A stretch of 64,000 nucleotides of DNA from Pseudomonas sp. NFIX28. GTDB taxonomy: Bacteria; Pseudomonadota; Gammaproteobacteria; Pseudomonadales; Pseudomonadaceae. The stretch is from assembly GCF_900107395.1 (NCBI RefSeq), contig NZ_FNPW01000014.1, positions 53,216 to 117,215 of the forward strand, read 5' to 3'. The first letter of the stretch is position 1; each line of letters opens with the position of its first letter. Under the pieces are notes generated by a model, which was not told where the DNA came from, did no database searches, and was given only the letters and a program-made list of their open reading frames with translations. Of this stretch, positions 34,994-48,566 are shown piece after piece. A program made the translations under genes and the position numbers.

Positions 34994-36307
34994 TCAGAAC
35001 TCCTGCTGCTGCGCACCGGGCAGCGGTTTGCGCGGTTGGAAACCATAGCCCTGCTGGCCGCTCAGGACTTTGTTGGCCCGTTGAATGTCGATGTCTTTTT
35101 CCCAGCGGGCGATGGCCACGGTGGCGACGCAGTTGCCGATCAGGTTGGTCAGCGCCCGGCCGATGCCCATGAACCAGTCCACCGCCAGCACCAGCACCAG
35201 GCCCACCACCGGGATGGCGGGAATCGCGGTCAGGGTCGCGGCCAGGATTACCAGCGCCGAACCGGGTATCCCGTGGGCGCCTTTGGAGGTGATCAGCGAG
35301 ACCAGCAGAATGGTCAGCAGGTCGGACGTCGACAGCGGTGTGCCGGTGGCATTGGCGATGAAGACGATGGCCAGGGTCAGGTAGATCGAAAAACCGTCGA
35401 GGTTGAACGAATAGCCCGTGGGAATGACCAGGCCGACCGTGGAGCTGCCGATGCCCAAGTGTTCCAGTTTGCGCATGATTTGTGGCAGTACGGCGTCGGA
35501 GGAGGCGGTGCCGAGGACGATCAGCAACTCTTCGCGCAGGTATTTGAGGAAAGGCAGCATGCGCAGGCCGGAACAGCGCATGACCACCCCGAGGATGATG
35601 GACACGAAGGCAAAGCAGGTCAGGTAGAACAAACCCACCAGGCTGCCCAGGTGCTGCAGCGACTCCAGGCCATATTTACTGGTGGTGAAGGCGATGGCGC
35701 CGAACACGCCGATCGGCGCCAGGCGCACGATCATGCCCATGATGCGGAAAATGATGTGGCTGAGCTCGTTGATCAGCCGCGAGATGCCGGAAGCGGCTTC
35801 GCCCACCAGGTTCAGCGCGCTGCCGAACAACACGGAGAACAGCAGCACCTGCAGGATGTTGTTTTCGGCGAAGGCGCCGAGGACCGAGTTGGGGATCAGC
35901 CCCATCAGGAACTCGGAAGTGCCGTGCATGTGCTGGCTGCGCTGGGCGATGTCGCCCATGTCGGCGGTGGACAGCTGCTCCAGATGGATATTGGCGCCGC
36001 TGCCGATGCCGGTGGTGAACGCGAAGACCAGGCCGATCACCAGGGCGATGGTGGTCAGGATTTCGAAGTAGATGACCGATTTGAGCCCGATGCGTCCGAC
36101 CTTCTTCAGGTCGCCGGCGCCGGAGATGCCACTGACCACCACACAGAAGACGATCAGGCCGATCAGCATCTTGATCAGCTTGATAAAGGCATCGCCCAGT
36201 GGCTTGAGTTGCGAGGAGTATTCGGGGAGTGTCAGTCCGCACACGATGCCGAGCATCAGTCCGAGGACTACCTGGAGGAAAATCGAACGCGAGCACCATC
36301 TGAGCAT
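34994..36307 (-). CDS. DctA-type dicarboxylate/amino acid:cation symporter
   Basis: The 437-aa membrane protein of the DAACS family has LGTASSDAVLPQIMRKLEHLG in place of the DctA GTSSSES hairpin, and the substrate-site PTGYSFNLDGFSIYLT. It imports C4-dicarboxylates or related acids with protons or sodium. The variant serine-rich hairpin suggests a paralogue of the main DctA. It is encoded upstream of, and in the same direction as, the two GntR genes. Confidence 0.92.
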   Translation of the reverse strand: MLRWCSRSIFLQVVLGLMLGIVCGLTLPEYSSQLKPLGDAFIKLIKMLIGLIVFCVVVSGISGAGDLKKVGRIGLKSVIYFEILTTIALVIGLVFAFTTGIGSGANIHLEQLSTADMGDIAQRSQHMHGTSEFLMGLIPNSVLGAFAENNILQVLLFSVLFGSALNLVGEAASGISRLINELSHIIFRIMGMIVRLAPIGVFGAIAFTTSKYGLESLQHLGSLVGLFYLTCFAFVSIILGVVMRCSGLRMLPFLKYLREELLIVLGTASSDAVLPQIMRKLEHLGIGSSTVGLVIPTGYSFNLDGFSIYLTLAIVFIANATGTPLSTSDLLTILLVSLITSKGAHGIPGSALVILAATLTAIPAIPVVGLVLVLAVDWFMGIGRALTNLIGNCVATVAIARWEKDIDIQRANKVLSGQQGYGFQPRKPLPGAQQQEF

Positions 36308-36376
36308 GAGGAGGAATCCTGGTCGGTGTCCCGGCTGCCGTGCGCGGAGCGCATCAGATTCGGGACTTAATTATTG

Positions 36377-36387
36377 TGGTCTTACCG
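36377..36387. promoter_or_regulatory. FadR/GntR-type operator TGGT-CTT-ACCG
   Basis: TGGTCTTACCG closely fits the TGGTnnnACCA operator of FCD-GntR proteins (FadR, PdhR, LldR, GlcC). It lies 70 bp upstream of the dicarboxylate transporter start, near the expected promoter. Confidence 0.65.
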
Positions 36388-36485
36388 GTATGTCCAGTGC
36401 AGGCGCAGTCTATGCCCGATATTCCTACAAATACAAGGGTTGATCCGAAAATTGGCATGACCGGTCTGACCAGTGGTGCTGGTCC

Positions 36486-36586
36486 TGTAGCCGCTGCCGC
36501 AGGCTGCGATAAGTCCGAAGGACTTCCTGCGATCTTCAGAGTGTCGCGGCCGTGCCGGCCGATCGCAGCCTGCGGCAGCGGCTACA
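36486..36586. repeat. REP inverted pair (type TGTAGCCGCTGCCGCAGG)
   Basis: Two perfectly complementary 25-bp copies (36486-36510 and 36562-36586) face each other across about 51 bp that contains its own short hairpin (GTCCGAAGGAC). Confidence 0.92.
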
Positions 36587-36612
36587 GGTCCCGGGCCAGA
36601 CAATTCACGGGC

Positions 36613-36645
36613 AAAAAAAAGCCCGGCGCGAAGGCCGGGCTTTTC
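36613..36645 (-). terminator. glyA rho-independent terminator
   Basis: GCCCGGC (36621-36627) pairs with GCCGGGC (36634-36640), flanked by A8 on the plus strand (U-tract for the minus-strand transcript), 18 bp after the glyA stop. Confidence 0.92.
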
Positions 36646-36662
36646 ATGCAGCGTTCTGCTTA

Positions 36663-37916
36663 TCAGGCGCCGTATACCGGCAGCTTCTTGCAGATGGCTT
36701 TGACTTTCTCACGAACGGCGTCGATCACCGCTTCGTTGTTCAGGTCGGCCAGGATGTCGCAGATCCAGCCAGCCAGTTCCTTGCACTCGGCTTCCTTGAA
36801 ACCGCGAGTGGTCACGGCCGGAGTACCGAAGCGCAGGCCGGAAGTGACGAACGGGGAGCGTGGGTCGTTTGGCACGGAGTTCTTGTTCACGGTGATGAAC
36901 GCTTTGCCCAGGGCGGCATCGGCGTCTTTACCGGAGATTTCCTGCTTGATCAGCGACAGCAGGAACAGGTGGTTCTGAGTACCGCCGGAAACCACGTCGA
37001 AACCGCGCTCGATGAACACGCCGGCCATGGCCTGGGCGTTCTTCACCACTTGTTGCTGGTAGGCCTTGAACTCAGGCTGCAGCGCTTCCTTGAAGCAGAT
37101 GGCCTTGGCGGCGATCACGTGCTCCAGCGGGCCGCCCTGGGCACCCGGGAATACCGCGGAGTTCAGCTTCTTCTCGATGTCGGCGTTGGCGCGAGCCAGG
37201 ATCAGGCCGCCACGTGGACCGCGCAGGGTCTTGTGGGTGGTGGTGGTCACGACGTCGGCGAAAGGCACCGGGTTCGGGTAGACGCCAGCGGCGACCAGTC
37301 CCGCAACGTGAGCCATATCAACAAAGAGATAGGCACCGACCTTGTCGGCGATTTCGCGGAAGCGTGGGAAGTCCAGGACCTGCGAGTAGGCAGAGAAACC
37401 GGCCACGATCATCTTCGGCTTGTGCTCGACCGCCAGGCGCTCGACTTCGTCGTAGTCGATCAGGCCGTTGGCATCGATGCCGTACTGGACGGCGTTGTAC
37501 AGCTTGCCGGAGGAGGAAACGCTGGCGCCGTGGGTCAGGTGACCGCCATGGGCCAGGCTCATGCCCAGGATGGTGTCGCCAGCCGACAGCAGCGCCAGGT
37601 AGACGGCGGCGTTGGCTTGCGAGCCGGCGTGCGGCTGAACGTTGGCGTAGTCGGCGCCGAACAGCTCCTTGGCTCGGTCGATGGCCAGTTGCTCAACCAC
37701 GTCGACGTATTCGCAGCCGCCGTAGTAACGCTTGCCTGGGTAACCTTCGGCGTATTTGTTGGTCAGCACCGAGCCTTGAGCTTCCATCACCGCAGGGCTG
37801 GTGTAGTTTTCCGAAGCGATCAGCTCAATGTGCTCTTCCTGGCGCTGAGCTTCTTGCTCCATGGCGGCAAAGAGATCGGCGTCGTACTTGGCAATAGTCA
37901 AATCACGGCTGAACAT
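36663..37916 (-). CDS. glyA: Serine hydroxymethyltransferase
   Basis: The 417-aa PLP enzyme interconverts serine and glycine with tetrahydrofolate. The PLP lysine lies in [15 protein letters not shown], with the upstream [13 protein letters not shown] and HGGHLTHG motifs. Length is exact for the family with the start M-F-S-R-D; an upstream in-frame codon is not needed. It shares the morA neighbourhood recalled for P. aeruginosa glyA3; another glyA copy may exist. Confidence 0.97.
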   Translation of the reverse strand: MFSRDLTIAKYDADLFAAMEQEAQRQEEHIELIASENYTSPAVMEAQGSVLTNKYAEGYPGKRYYGGCEYVDVVEQLAIDRAKELFGADYANVQPHAGSQANAAVYLALLSAGDTILGMSLAHGGHLTHGASVSSSGKLYNAVQYGIDANGLIDYDEVERLAVEHKPKMIVAGFSAYSQVLDFPRFREIADKVGAYLFVDMAHVAGLVAAGVYPNPVPFADVVTTTTHKTLRGPRGGLILARANADIEKKLNSAVFPGAQGGPLEHVIAAKAICFKEALQPEFKAYQQQVVKNAQAMAGVFIERGFDVVSGGTQNHLFLLSLIKQEISGKDADAALGKAFITVNKNSVPNDPRSPFVTSGLRFGTPAVTTRGFKEAECKELAGWICDILADLNNEAVIDAVREKVKAICKKLPVYGA

Positions 37917-38037
37917 GGCGGTCCTCAAGGATCGGGGCAGAAAAGGGGGGCATTCTAACCCAACGGCTTTTAGATGGCATATGAAAGGACATCATGTCGC
38001 AGACAAGTGGTGTTCATGAGCTGCCCAGGCTGAGTCC

Positions 38038-38136
38038 TGTAGCCGCTGCCGTAGGCTGCGATCGACCACACAGTGGTCGTGCTCTTGAGGCCACTGAAGG
38101 CCTTCGGCCTTATCGCAGCCTGCGGCAGCGGCTACA
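38038..38136. repeat. REP inverted pair (type TGTAGCCGCTGCCGCAGG)
   Basis: Facing copies at 38038-38062 and 38112-38136 differ by one base (GTAGG for GCAGG in the left arm). They lie between the 3' end of morA and the glyA promoter. Confidence 0.92.
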
Positions 38137-38151
38137 GGGAGGCGAGGTTGA

Positions 38152-41100
38152 TCAATCGAACATGAACAGCGCGTCGTTGCTGAACTGCCCTTCGAAGCTG
38201 TTGGCCGGCATCGGCCGGCCGAACAGGTAGCCCTGGACTTCGTCGCAGCCGTGCTCGCGCAGGAAGTCCAGCTGTTCGTGGGTTTCCACGCCCTCGGCGA
38301 TCACCGCCAGGTTCAGGCTGTGGGCCATGGCGATAATGGCGCGGGCGATCTGCGCGTCCTGTTCGCCAGAGGGCAGGCCGTCGACGAAGGTGCGGTCGAT
38401 CTTCAAGACATCGATGGGGAATTGCTTGAGGTAGTTCAGCGATGAATAGCCGGTGCCGAAGTCGTCGACCGCGATGCTCAGGCCGAGGTTCTTCAGCCCG
38501 TCGAGGATCTGCATCGCTTCGCTGACTTCGCGCATCAGGATGCTCTCGGTCAGTTCCAGCTCCAGGCAGGCCGGCGGCAGGCCGGTGTCCTTGAGGATGT
38601 TGGCGATCCGCATGCCCAGTTGGCCATCGGAGAACTGGCGGGCCGAGATGTTCACCGAGACCTTCGGCACGCGGACCTTGGCCTGGTGCCAGGCCTTGAG
38701 CTGGCGGCAGGCTTCGCTGATCACCCAGTCGCCGACATCCACCACCAGCCCCAATTCTTCGAGCACCGGGATGAAATCCCCCGGCGGTACCAGCCCGCGC
38801 CGCGGATGGCGCCAGCGCAGCAGCGCCTCGGCGCCGGTCAGGCGCTTGCCGTCGCCGCTGAATTGCGGCTGGTAGTAAAGGATGAATTCCTGCTGTTCCA
38901 GGGCATGGCGCAGGTCGCTTTCCAGCTCCAGGCGTTCCAGGGCGCTGGCGTTCATGTCGGCCTGGTAGAACTGGAAATTGTTCTTGCCGCGCTCCTTGGC
39001 GTGATACATCGCGGTGTCGGCGTTTTTCATCAGCTGGCTCAGCTCGTTGCCGTCCTGCGGGCTGAGAGCGATGCCGATACTGGCAGTGACGAAGAACTCG
39101 CGGCCTTCGAGCACGAACGGCTTCACCAGGCTGGCGAGAATCTGCTCGGCAACGTGAATCGCCCGGTTCAGGGCGATCTCGCGGCTGGCTCGCGGTTGCA
39201 GGAGCAGGGTGAACTCATCGCCGCCCATGCGCGCCACGGTGTCGTCATCGTCGACGCAATCGAGCAGGCGAGTGGCCATTTCCTTGAGCATGCGATCGCC
39301 CGCGGCATGGCCCAGGGAGTCGTTGATCGGCTTGAAGCGGTCCAGGTCGAGGAACATCAGCACCACCCAGGATTTCTGCCGCTCCGCCGATTGCAGGGCG
39401 GTGTGCAGGCGGTCCTGGAACAGCGTGCGGTTGGGCAGGTGGGTCAGGGCGTCGTAGTAGGCCAGGCGGTGGATGCGTTGCTCGCTGGCCTTGCGCTCGC
39501 TGATGTCGGTGAAGAAGCACACGTAGCTGGCCAGGTCGCCTTCGTCATCGAGTACCGCGGTGATGCCGACCCAGGCCGGATAGTGCTCGCCGTTGCGCCG
39601 CTTGAGCCAGACCTCGCCTTCCCAGGTGCTGTGCTGGTGCAGCTGCTTGAGCACATAGCGCAGGTGGGCCTCCTGCTGTTCGTCGACGGTGAGCATGTTC
39701 GGCAACTGGTCGAGCACCTGGGACACCGCGTACCCGCTGACCCGGCTGAATGCTTCGTTGGCCTGGACGATGTAGCCCGCCGGGTCGGTGATCAGGATCG
39801 CCGAGGTCGAATGCTCGAATACCGTGGCCGCCATGCGCAGGTCTTTTTCCGCGCGACGCTGCTGGCTGATATCGCGTCCGACCCCGAGCACGCCTTCGAA
39901 GGCGCCGTGTTCGTCCCACACCAGCACCAGCCGCAATTCGATGGGGATCTTGCGTCCGTCGGCCCGCAGGCAGTCGAACAGGAACAACTGGGTTTGCACC
40001 TGATTACGCAGGCGCGCCAGTTGCTCGGGCTTGTCCAGGGCCTTGCTGACCCGCTCCATCAGGGCGTAGATGCCGGTCAGCTGTTGCGGATTGGCGATGG
40101 TCGATTGCCAGCCGTTCTGGAAGATCCATTCCACGTCATAACCCAGCACCGACTGCACCGAGGGGCTGACATAGTTGAGCGCCATCTGGCTGTTGGTGGA
40201 GAAAATCACGTCGCTGATACTTTCGGCGAGCATGCGATAGCGCCGTTCGCTGTCGCGCAGCGATTCGCTGGCCTCGATCTGGTCGGTGATGTCCTTGGCC
40301 ACGCCGATGATGCGCGTGACCTGGTCGTACTTGTCGCGCGCCAGGGCTTGTTCGCGAATGTCGAAGCAGCGCCACTGGCCGCTGCGGTGGCGAAAGCGCA
40401 AATGGCACTGCAGCAACTGCAGGTAGCCGGCATGCCGTTGTTCCTGGCGCAGGCGGTGATAAAGGTCGGCGTCTTCCGGGTGCAGGAGGATTTCCCAGAA
40501 GTACTCGCCCATCTGGTGCAGTTCGGTCTTGTTGTAGCCCAGGGTCTGGCCCAGGTGATGGTTGCTGAAGATCATCCGCTGGCTGATGACGTCCTGCACA
40601 TACAGGTGGTCCGGTACGGTGCGCACCACGTCTGACCAGAAACCCTCGCGCTCCAGCAGCGACAGTTCGATGAGCTTGCGGCTGGTGATGTCGCTGATGC
40701 TGAGAATCACCGCCCGATAGTCGGCCGGGTCTTCCGGCAGGCGCAGCACCAGCCACAGGTGCTGGTCGTGGCCCTGGGCGTCGCTGAGGCGGATCTCCAG
40801 CTCCAGCTGTTTATGCTGGTTGACCACGGTCTCCAGCAGCTGGTTGCCGATGGCGCTGCTGTTGAGCGGGCTGCCGTCGATCAACAGTTTCCAGGCCTGT
40901 TCGCAGGACTCGACATTGAGCAGCCGCAGGGCTACCTGATTGACCTCGGTGATGCGCAGTTCTTCAAGCAGCAGCTGGCGCTGTTGTGGGTTGTGCTCCA
41001 GCCAGGTCTTGAGCTGTTCGCTGTCGTGCAGTTGCGCCTTGTCGAGAAACGCCGGCAGCCCGGAGATGTCCAGCACACAGAGGGCGACCCCGGTTCCTTC

Positions 41101-41988
41101 GAAAATATCCTGGTAGCGGCGACGCCCTTCGTGCAGCTGCCGTTGGCGCCGCCGCATGTTCAGCAGGGCAATCACCGGCAACAGGGAGAACGCCAGCCCG
41201 AGCAGGCATTTGGCGATGAACGCTGGCAACAATCGCTCGATCAGCGCGCTGTCGTCGAACAGGCCGCGCAATTGCCAGTCGCTGTTGCCCAAGGGGGCGA
41301 CCAGCACGCTGTTGGCTATGTCGTCGCTGGTCACCGGGGTGTCGCTGCCATCGTCGCGGCTGAGGGCTTTCTGGTTCAGGCGGTTTTCAATGACCCAGGT
41401 CGGATGAAAACCCTGGTCGGGGCCGAGCTCCAGGGACTGCACGAAGGTCGGTGCCAGGCGCAGCACCCAGTAACTCTTGAGCGCGCCGCTGGGCTGGTGC
41501 AGCAGTTGCACCGGCGTGCCGTCGACGGCATTGCTGTAGTAATAGCGCTGGCCGCGGCTGCGGCTGGTCAGTTCGGCAAGCCAGGCGGTGTCCTGGTTGT
41601 CGGCGTCGCTGTCGCTGATGAGCTGGCCCTTGGCATCGAGCAGCGCGATGCCTTGCAGGTCGGGCAGGGAGCGCTGGAGCTTTTTCAGCAGCTGTTGCTG
41701 CTGTTCGGCATTCTGTGGCGGTTCGACGATCGGCAGCAGGTTGAGGGCGATCTGCGCATTGAGCGCCAGGTTGAGGCTGATGTGTTCGGCCAGGTCGGCG
41801 TTGTAGTCGATCGCGTGTTGGCGCTGGTCTTTACGGGTCTGTTGCAGTTGGTCGAGCAGTTGCCAGAACAGCAGGGCGAGCAGCAGCAGGACCAACGTCG
41901 CCAGCACGCCTTTCAGGGTGCCGCGCAGGGGCGAGCCGGACGCAGGCGCAGAGGCGCGCAGGGAAGAGGGCGGAGTGGCATTGGACAA
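38152..41988 (-). CDS. morA: MorA-like GGDEF-EAL c-di-GMP regulator with PAS domains
   Basis: The 1278-aa inner-membrane protein has a first helix at about 28-46, a periplasmic sensor region (about 47-255), a second helix (about 257-277), several PAS/PAC modules (about 290-820), a GGDEF domain with canonical RMGGDEF, and an EAL domain with [30 protein letters not shown] and EGVET. Both catalytic sites look intact, so it could make and degrade c-di-GMP. Position next to glyA and overall architecture match MorA, which controls flagellar timing and biofilm in pseudomonads. Confidence 0.88.
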   Translation of the reverse strand: MSNATPPSSLRASAPASGSPLRGTLKGVLATLVLLLLALLFWQLLDQLQQTRKDQRQHAIDYNADLAEHISLNLALNAQIALNLLPIVEPPQNAEQQQQLLKKLQRSLPDLQGIALLDAKGQLISDSDADNQDTAWLAELTSRSRGQRYYYSNAVDGTPVQLLHQPSGALKSYWVLRLAPTFVQSLELGPDQGFHPTWVIENRLNQKALSRDDGSDTPVTSDDIANSVLVAPLGNSDWQLRGLFDDSALIERLLPAFIAKCLLGLAFSLLPVIALLNMRRRQRQLHEGRRRYQDIFEGTGVALCVLDISGLPAFLDKAQLHDSEQLKTWLEHNPQQRQLLLEELRITEVNQVALRLLNVESCEQAWKLLIDGSPLNSSAIGNQLLETVVNQHKQLELEIRLSDAQGHDQHLWLVLRLPEDPADYRAVILSISDITSRKLIELSLLEREGFWSDVVRTVPDHLYVQDVISQRMIFSNHHLGQTLGYNKTELHQMGEYFWEILLHPEDADLYHRLRQEQRHAGYLQLLQCHLRFRHRSGQWRCFDIREQALARDKYDQVTRIIGVAKDITDQIEASESLRDSERRYRMLAESISDVIFSTNSQMALNYVSPSVQSVLGYDVEWIFQNGWQSTIANPQQLTGIYALMERVSKALDKPEQLARLRNQVQTQLFLFDCLRADGRKIPIELRLVLVWDEHGAFEGVLGVGRDISQQRRAEKDLRMAATVFEHSTSAILITDPAGYIVQANEAFSRVSGYAVSQVLDQLPNMLTVDEQQEAHLRYVLKQLHQHSTWEGEVWLKRRNGEHYPAWVGITAVLDDEGDLASYVCFFTDISERKASEQRIHRLAYYDALTHLPNRTLFQDRLHTALQSAERQKSWVVLMFLDLDRFKPINDSLGHAAGDRMLKEMATRLLDCVDDDDTVARMGGDEFTLLLQPRASREIALNRAIHVAEQILASLVKPFVLEGREFFVTASIGIALSPQDGNELSQLMKNADTAMYHAKERGKNNFQFYQADMNASALERLELESDLRHALEQQEFILYYQPQFSGDGKRLTGAEALLRWRHPRRGLVPPGDFIPVLEELGLVVDVGDWVISEACRQLKAWHQAKVRVPKVSVNISARQFSDGQLGMRIANILKDTGLPPACLELELTESILMREVSEAMQILDGLKNLGLSIAVDDFGTGYSSLNYLKQFPIDVLKIDRTFVDGLPSGEQDAQIARAIIAMAHSLNLAVIAEGVETHEQLDFLREHGCDEVQGYLFGRPMPANSFEGQFSNDALFMFD

Positions 41989-42273
41989 ACTGTGATCCTG
42001 CGGTTTGGCTGGACTGGCGCGACGTGCACTATAAGCCGGACGCCCGAAGGGCGGCTAGCATGCCTTGAGTTGTGGCAAAGTGCCAGCCCTGGCTGGCTGG
42101 ACCTTGCCCGGCCATTGAGGTAGCTTTGCCGGTTACGCGGGAGCGCTCCAGCTCCAGACAATCAGGCTTTTTCGGTACGCAGGCATTGATCGCTATCAAA
42201 TGCCGGCGCCGCGCATGGCCTGGCCCGGGCTTCGCCCGCTCTCTATTCATCAGTCACTGACGCTAGGTTCATC

Positions 42274-43938
<1,665 letters not shown>

Positions 43939-43960
43939 TCCGGGTCGCTAGCTTGTAGAA

Positions 43961-43990
43961 AAACGGAGCCTTCGGGCTCCGTTTTTTTTG
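43961..43990 (+). terminator. ettA rho-independent terminator
   Basis: ACGGAGCC-ttcg-GGCTCCGT stem followed by T8, about 25 bp after the ettA stop. Confidence 0.95.
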
Positions 43991-44181
43991 CGCCATTTCC
44001 AGCCTGGCCAACATGGGGCGTTGGCCGTAGGACTTATCCCTTGAATGGTGCGTGAAATACCTGAAAAGGCCGCTGATTTATATCCAGTGCACCATTTAAA
44101 TTCATGGATGCGACATTTTGCGCTGTCACGGTGCTGTTCGAGTTGCTAAAGTCCCGGGCAAATCTGCGTTAACGACAATAA

Positions 44182-46028
<1,847 letters not shown>

Positions 46029-46099
46029 GGTGGTTCTTCCATTATGGAGTTTGGGCCATGGTCGCAGCCTTTTGGGTTCGGGCCATGTCTGAAAGCGAC

Positions 46100-46456
46100 T
46101 TATTGCGAGCGATAGGCTCGCGCGGCATCGCGGTCTTTTTCTTCTTCCCAGGCGCGTTCGCGTTCGTCCCAGTGACGCTCCCGGTAGTCATTGCGTTCCT
46201 GGTTTTCCAGCATGGCCTGGCACTGGCGAAAACCGTCGCCCCAGCCTTCGGCGTATTGCGGGTCCTTGAGGTAGCGCGGCACGTCCTTGCGAAATTCGCC
46301 GCTGATCGCCCCGGCAGCCTGGCGTCCGCTGACGCAGCCATCATCGAAGCCTTCGGCGAAGGCCGGTGGATAACCCTGTTTCAGCAAATGCTCGTGGGTC
46401 GTCTCGCAACCGGCGATCGATGCGAGCAATGCCGCTACTACCGCATACCGCCACAT
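46100..46456 (-). CDS. Small outer-membrane-type lipoprotein of unknown function
   Basis: The 118-aa precursor has a signal peptide with lipobox ASIAGC (Cys at about 16), then a region with EGFDDGCVSGRQ and EGWGDGFRQC, a repeated EG-x-DG-x pattern with two cysteines, and a highly charged C-terminus (RERHWDERERAWEEEKDRD). GGGAA precedes the ATG at 46456. I do not know the function; lipid anchoring is read from the lipobox. Confidence 0.82.
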   Translation of the reverse strand: MWRYAVVAALLASIAGCETTHEHLLKQGYPPAFAEGFDDGCVSGRQAAGAISGEFRKDVPRYLKDPQYAEGWGDGFRQCQAMLENQERNDYRERHWDERERAWEEEKDRDAARAYRSQ

Positions 46457-46539
46457 CTTGGTTCCCACGCCGTTCAACGGCTCATAAGGGAAGTCTAGAA
46501 GGGGATTCGTCAGTGGTGGGGAAAGCCTGGCGAGAAAGC

Positions 46540-46610
46540 TGTAGTCGCTGCCGCCGGTCGCTCTGTTGAAGGCTTTCAGGCCTTTTCCCAGCGCGCGGCA
46601 GCGGCTACAG
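46540..46610. repeat. Diverged REP inverted pair
   Basis: TGTAGTCGCTGCCGCCGG (about 46540-46557) faces CGCGGCAGCGGCTACAG (about 46594-46610). It is a worn member of the TGTAGCCGCTGCCGC family, between the lipoprotein and the 3' end of the DUF4105 gene. Confidence 0.75.
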
Positions 46611-46618
46611 GGGCGGAG

Positions 46619-48472
46619 TCAGTAGTGATACCACTTGAGTTCGAGCATGACCTCGTTCTCCGCCGTGGCCAGGTGGCTGAATTCGCGCTGGGCGCTCAGG
46701 CGCAGGCCCAGGTTGCGCGACAGCTCCCATTGCTGGTTGAGGCTCAGGCTGCGGCGTACCTCGCCGTTGGTGAAATAGTCGCCCTTGGCTTCGACGCTGA
46801 AGTTGCCCAGCGGGTTTTTCCACAGCAGGCCGGTGTTGAAGCCGGCCGCCGGGGTGATGAAGCCGGCGAAGTCGGCATTGTGCTCGACGCGCATGGTGCC
46901 CAGGGCGAAGCCGAGCATGTTTTCGGCAAGTTGCCAGGTGGCGCCACCGCCGCCGTTGACATGGCTGACCAGGGTTTCATCGTCGTGTTTGCCCGGCACC
47001 CGCTCCAGGCCCCCGGTGACCTGCCATGACCAGGGTTGCAGCAGGTCGTTGCGTGGGGTCAGCGAACGAATGGTCGCCAGGTCCAGTTGTTGCAGCTGCC
47101 AGTTATTGCCTTCGTACTGGCGCAGCTTCATCTGCAGGATTTCGATCTGTGCGCCCAGGGGGAAGCCTTCGGCGTTGTCGTTGAGGTCGTGATAGGCCAT
47201 GCGCAGCCCGTATTCGCCAAAGGCCTGGTCGCCGCGAGTGCCCACGCCGACCTGCCAGGTGCGCGACTCATGGCCGTCTTCGGGCAGGCCTGGGCGCTCG
47301 ATGGACAGCTCGGGCGGCGGGTTGCGGTTGATCGCCCGCAACAGCTCGAAGCTGCGCTGCGCCCGTTGCGGATCGCGCTCCTGGCCGTTGGCCCGGTAGC
47401 GTTCGAGGCGATAAGCCGCATCGATGACCAGCGCCTGGCGCTCCCGTGGCAAGGCCTTGAAGGCCGGGTCCTGCAACTGTTTCTGGTCGGCGCTGACCTT
47501 CAGCACCCATTGCTGTTCGTCGTTGCTCAGCGGTTTGGCGCGCTCGAGCAGCTCACGTTCGCGAGACGGGCGATATTCGATTTTCTCCACCAGCCCGGCG
47601 TCCTTGACCGCCTTGACGGTGTCGGTAGGAATCGCCGTCAACGGGAATTGCCCGGTCAGGCGCAGGCTCGGACGGGCGACTTGCAACAGCTCCAGCAAGC
47701 GGTAGGAACAGTTCTCGTCAAAGAAGAAATAGTCGAATTTGATCTGTTTCAATTCCCAGACGTGCTCGACCATGCGTTCGGTCTCGGCCTGGGTCAGGTT
47801 CAGCCGGTATTCCCACAGGTCGCGGTTTTCCAGGCTGCGGTACTCCGAGAGTTTTTCCTGGTAGGGCACCAGCGCGAACAGGCCGGGGTAGCCGCCCATC
47901 AGGCCTTTCCAGGCATAGAGGATGCTGTTGTCCGAGCCTTCGATGTAGGCGCCGAAATTGATCGCATAGCTGAGCAGGGCGGTGTGGTTGCTTTGCACGT
48001 CGGCCTGGTCGATGCGCAGCAGGGTATGGCCGAACATCGACGACGGGCTGTTCAGGTAGGCCGCCGGAAAAATCATCACCGTGCTGTGGGGCGAGACGTC
48101 CTTGAACCACTGGTTGAATTCATTGCAGTCCACCGTCGGCAGATCGCTCAGGTTCAGTTGCGCCTTGAGCCAGCGGGTGCGGGCGGGGTACACGCATTGG
48201 GCATGCTGGTTGCCGCTGCTGGCGGGGGCGTAGATCGCCTCCAGGGTGGCCTTGAGCTCGGCGTCGGGGTGTTCGGCGCCGTCGCTGGCAAGGAAAAACT
48301 TCGAATCGCTGACGTAACTGCGCCAGCCCCCAAGCTTCGCGCTTTCGTAATGGCCAAGGGAAATCCAGAAGGGATCGGTGGCCAGTTGCTGCAAACGTGA
48401 AGGGTCGATATGTGGCGCGGCGGACAGCGGGGCGCAGACACAGAGCGCCAGGGAGGCAAGGCGTTTGAGCAT
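46619..48472 (-). CDS. DUF4105 (Lnb-like) envelope protein
   Basis: The 617-aa precursor has a signal peptide (about 1-19), a DUF4105 domain (about 100-270) with conserved SSMFGHTLLRID, LLSYAINFGAY and FFFDENCSYRLLELL, and a C-terminal region (about 390-617) with alternating polar/hydrophobic strands ending in an aromatic residue (LKWYHY), as in an outer-membrane beta barrel. The Asn-Cys-Ser-Tyr and His motifs look like an NlpC/P60-type cysteine-hydrolase site. It lies just downstream of a DUF3015 gene in the same direction. The biochemical role is unknown. Confidence 0.85.
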   Translation of the reverse strand: MLKRLASLALCVCAPLSAAPHIDPSRLQQLATDPFWISLGHYESAKLGGWRSYVSDSKFFLASDGAEHPDAELKATLEAIYAPASSGNQHAQCVYPARTRWLKAQLNLSDLPTVDCNEFNQWFKDVSPHSTVMIFPAAYLNSPSSMFGHTLLRIDQADVQSNHTALLSYAINFGAYIEGSDNSILYAWKGLMGGYPGLFALVPYQEKLSEYRSLENRDLWEYRLNLTQAETERMVEHVWELKQIKFDYFFFDENCSYRLLELLQVARPSLRLTGQFPLTAIPTDTVKAVKDAGLVEKIEYRPSRERELLERAKPLSNDEQQWVLKVSADQKQLQDPAFKALPRERQALVIDAAYRLERYRANGQERDPQRAQRSFELLRAINRNPPPELSIERPGLPEDGHESRTWQVGVGTRGDQAFGEYGLRMAYHDLNDNAEGFPLGAQIEILQMKLRQYEGNNWQLQQLDLATIRSLTPRNDLLQPWSWQVTGGLERVPGKHDDETLVSHVNGGGGATWQLAENMLGFALGTMRVEHNADFAGFITPAAGFNTGLLWKNPLGNFSVEAKGDYFTNGEVRRSLSLNQQWELSRNLGLRLSAQREFSHLATAENEVMLELKWYHY

Positions 48473-48527
48473 GGTGGGCAACTTGAGTCGGAAAAAACAA
48501 AGACCCGGGAGGGATCATGTCCGAAAA

Positions 48528-48557
48528 ACAAAAGCCCGCTCTTCGGGAAGAGCGGGC
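48528..48557 (-). terminator. Terminator after the DUF3015 gene
   Basis: GCCCGCTCTTC pairs with GAAGAGCGGGC (48534-48557), with an A-rich plus-strand left flank giving a U-tract for the minus transcript. It separates the DUF3015 and DUF4105 genes. Confidence 0.85.
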
Positions 48558-48566
48558 GGGTCGAGA

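Larger units (their letters stand above)
36308..36662. other. Intergenic region between glyA 3' end and the dicarboxylate transporter
   Basis: This 355-bp stretch has no gene. It holds the GntR-type operator (36377-36387), AT-rich promoter sequence near 36365-36440, a REP pair (36486-36586) and the glyA terminator. Confidence 0.75.

Noticed and set aside
36486-38136. Two similar palindromes flanking glyA, considered as transposon ends or att sites
   Set aside because: They are ordinary REP pairs also present at 18.2 kb and elsewhere; there are no target duplications or transposase.
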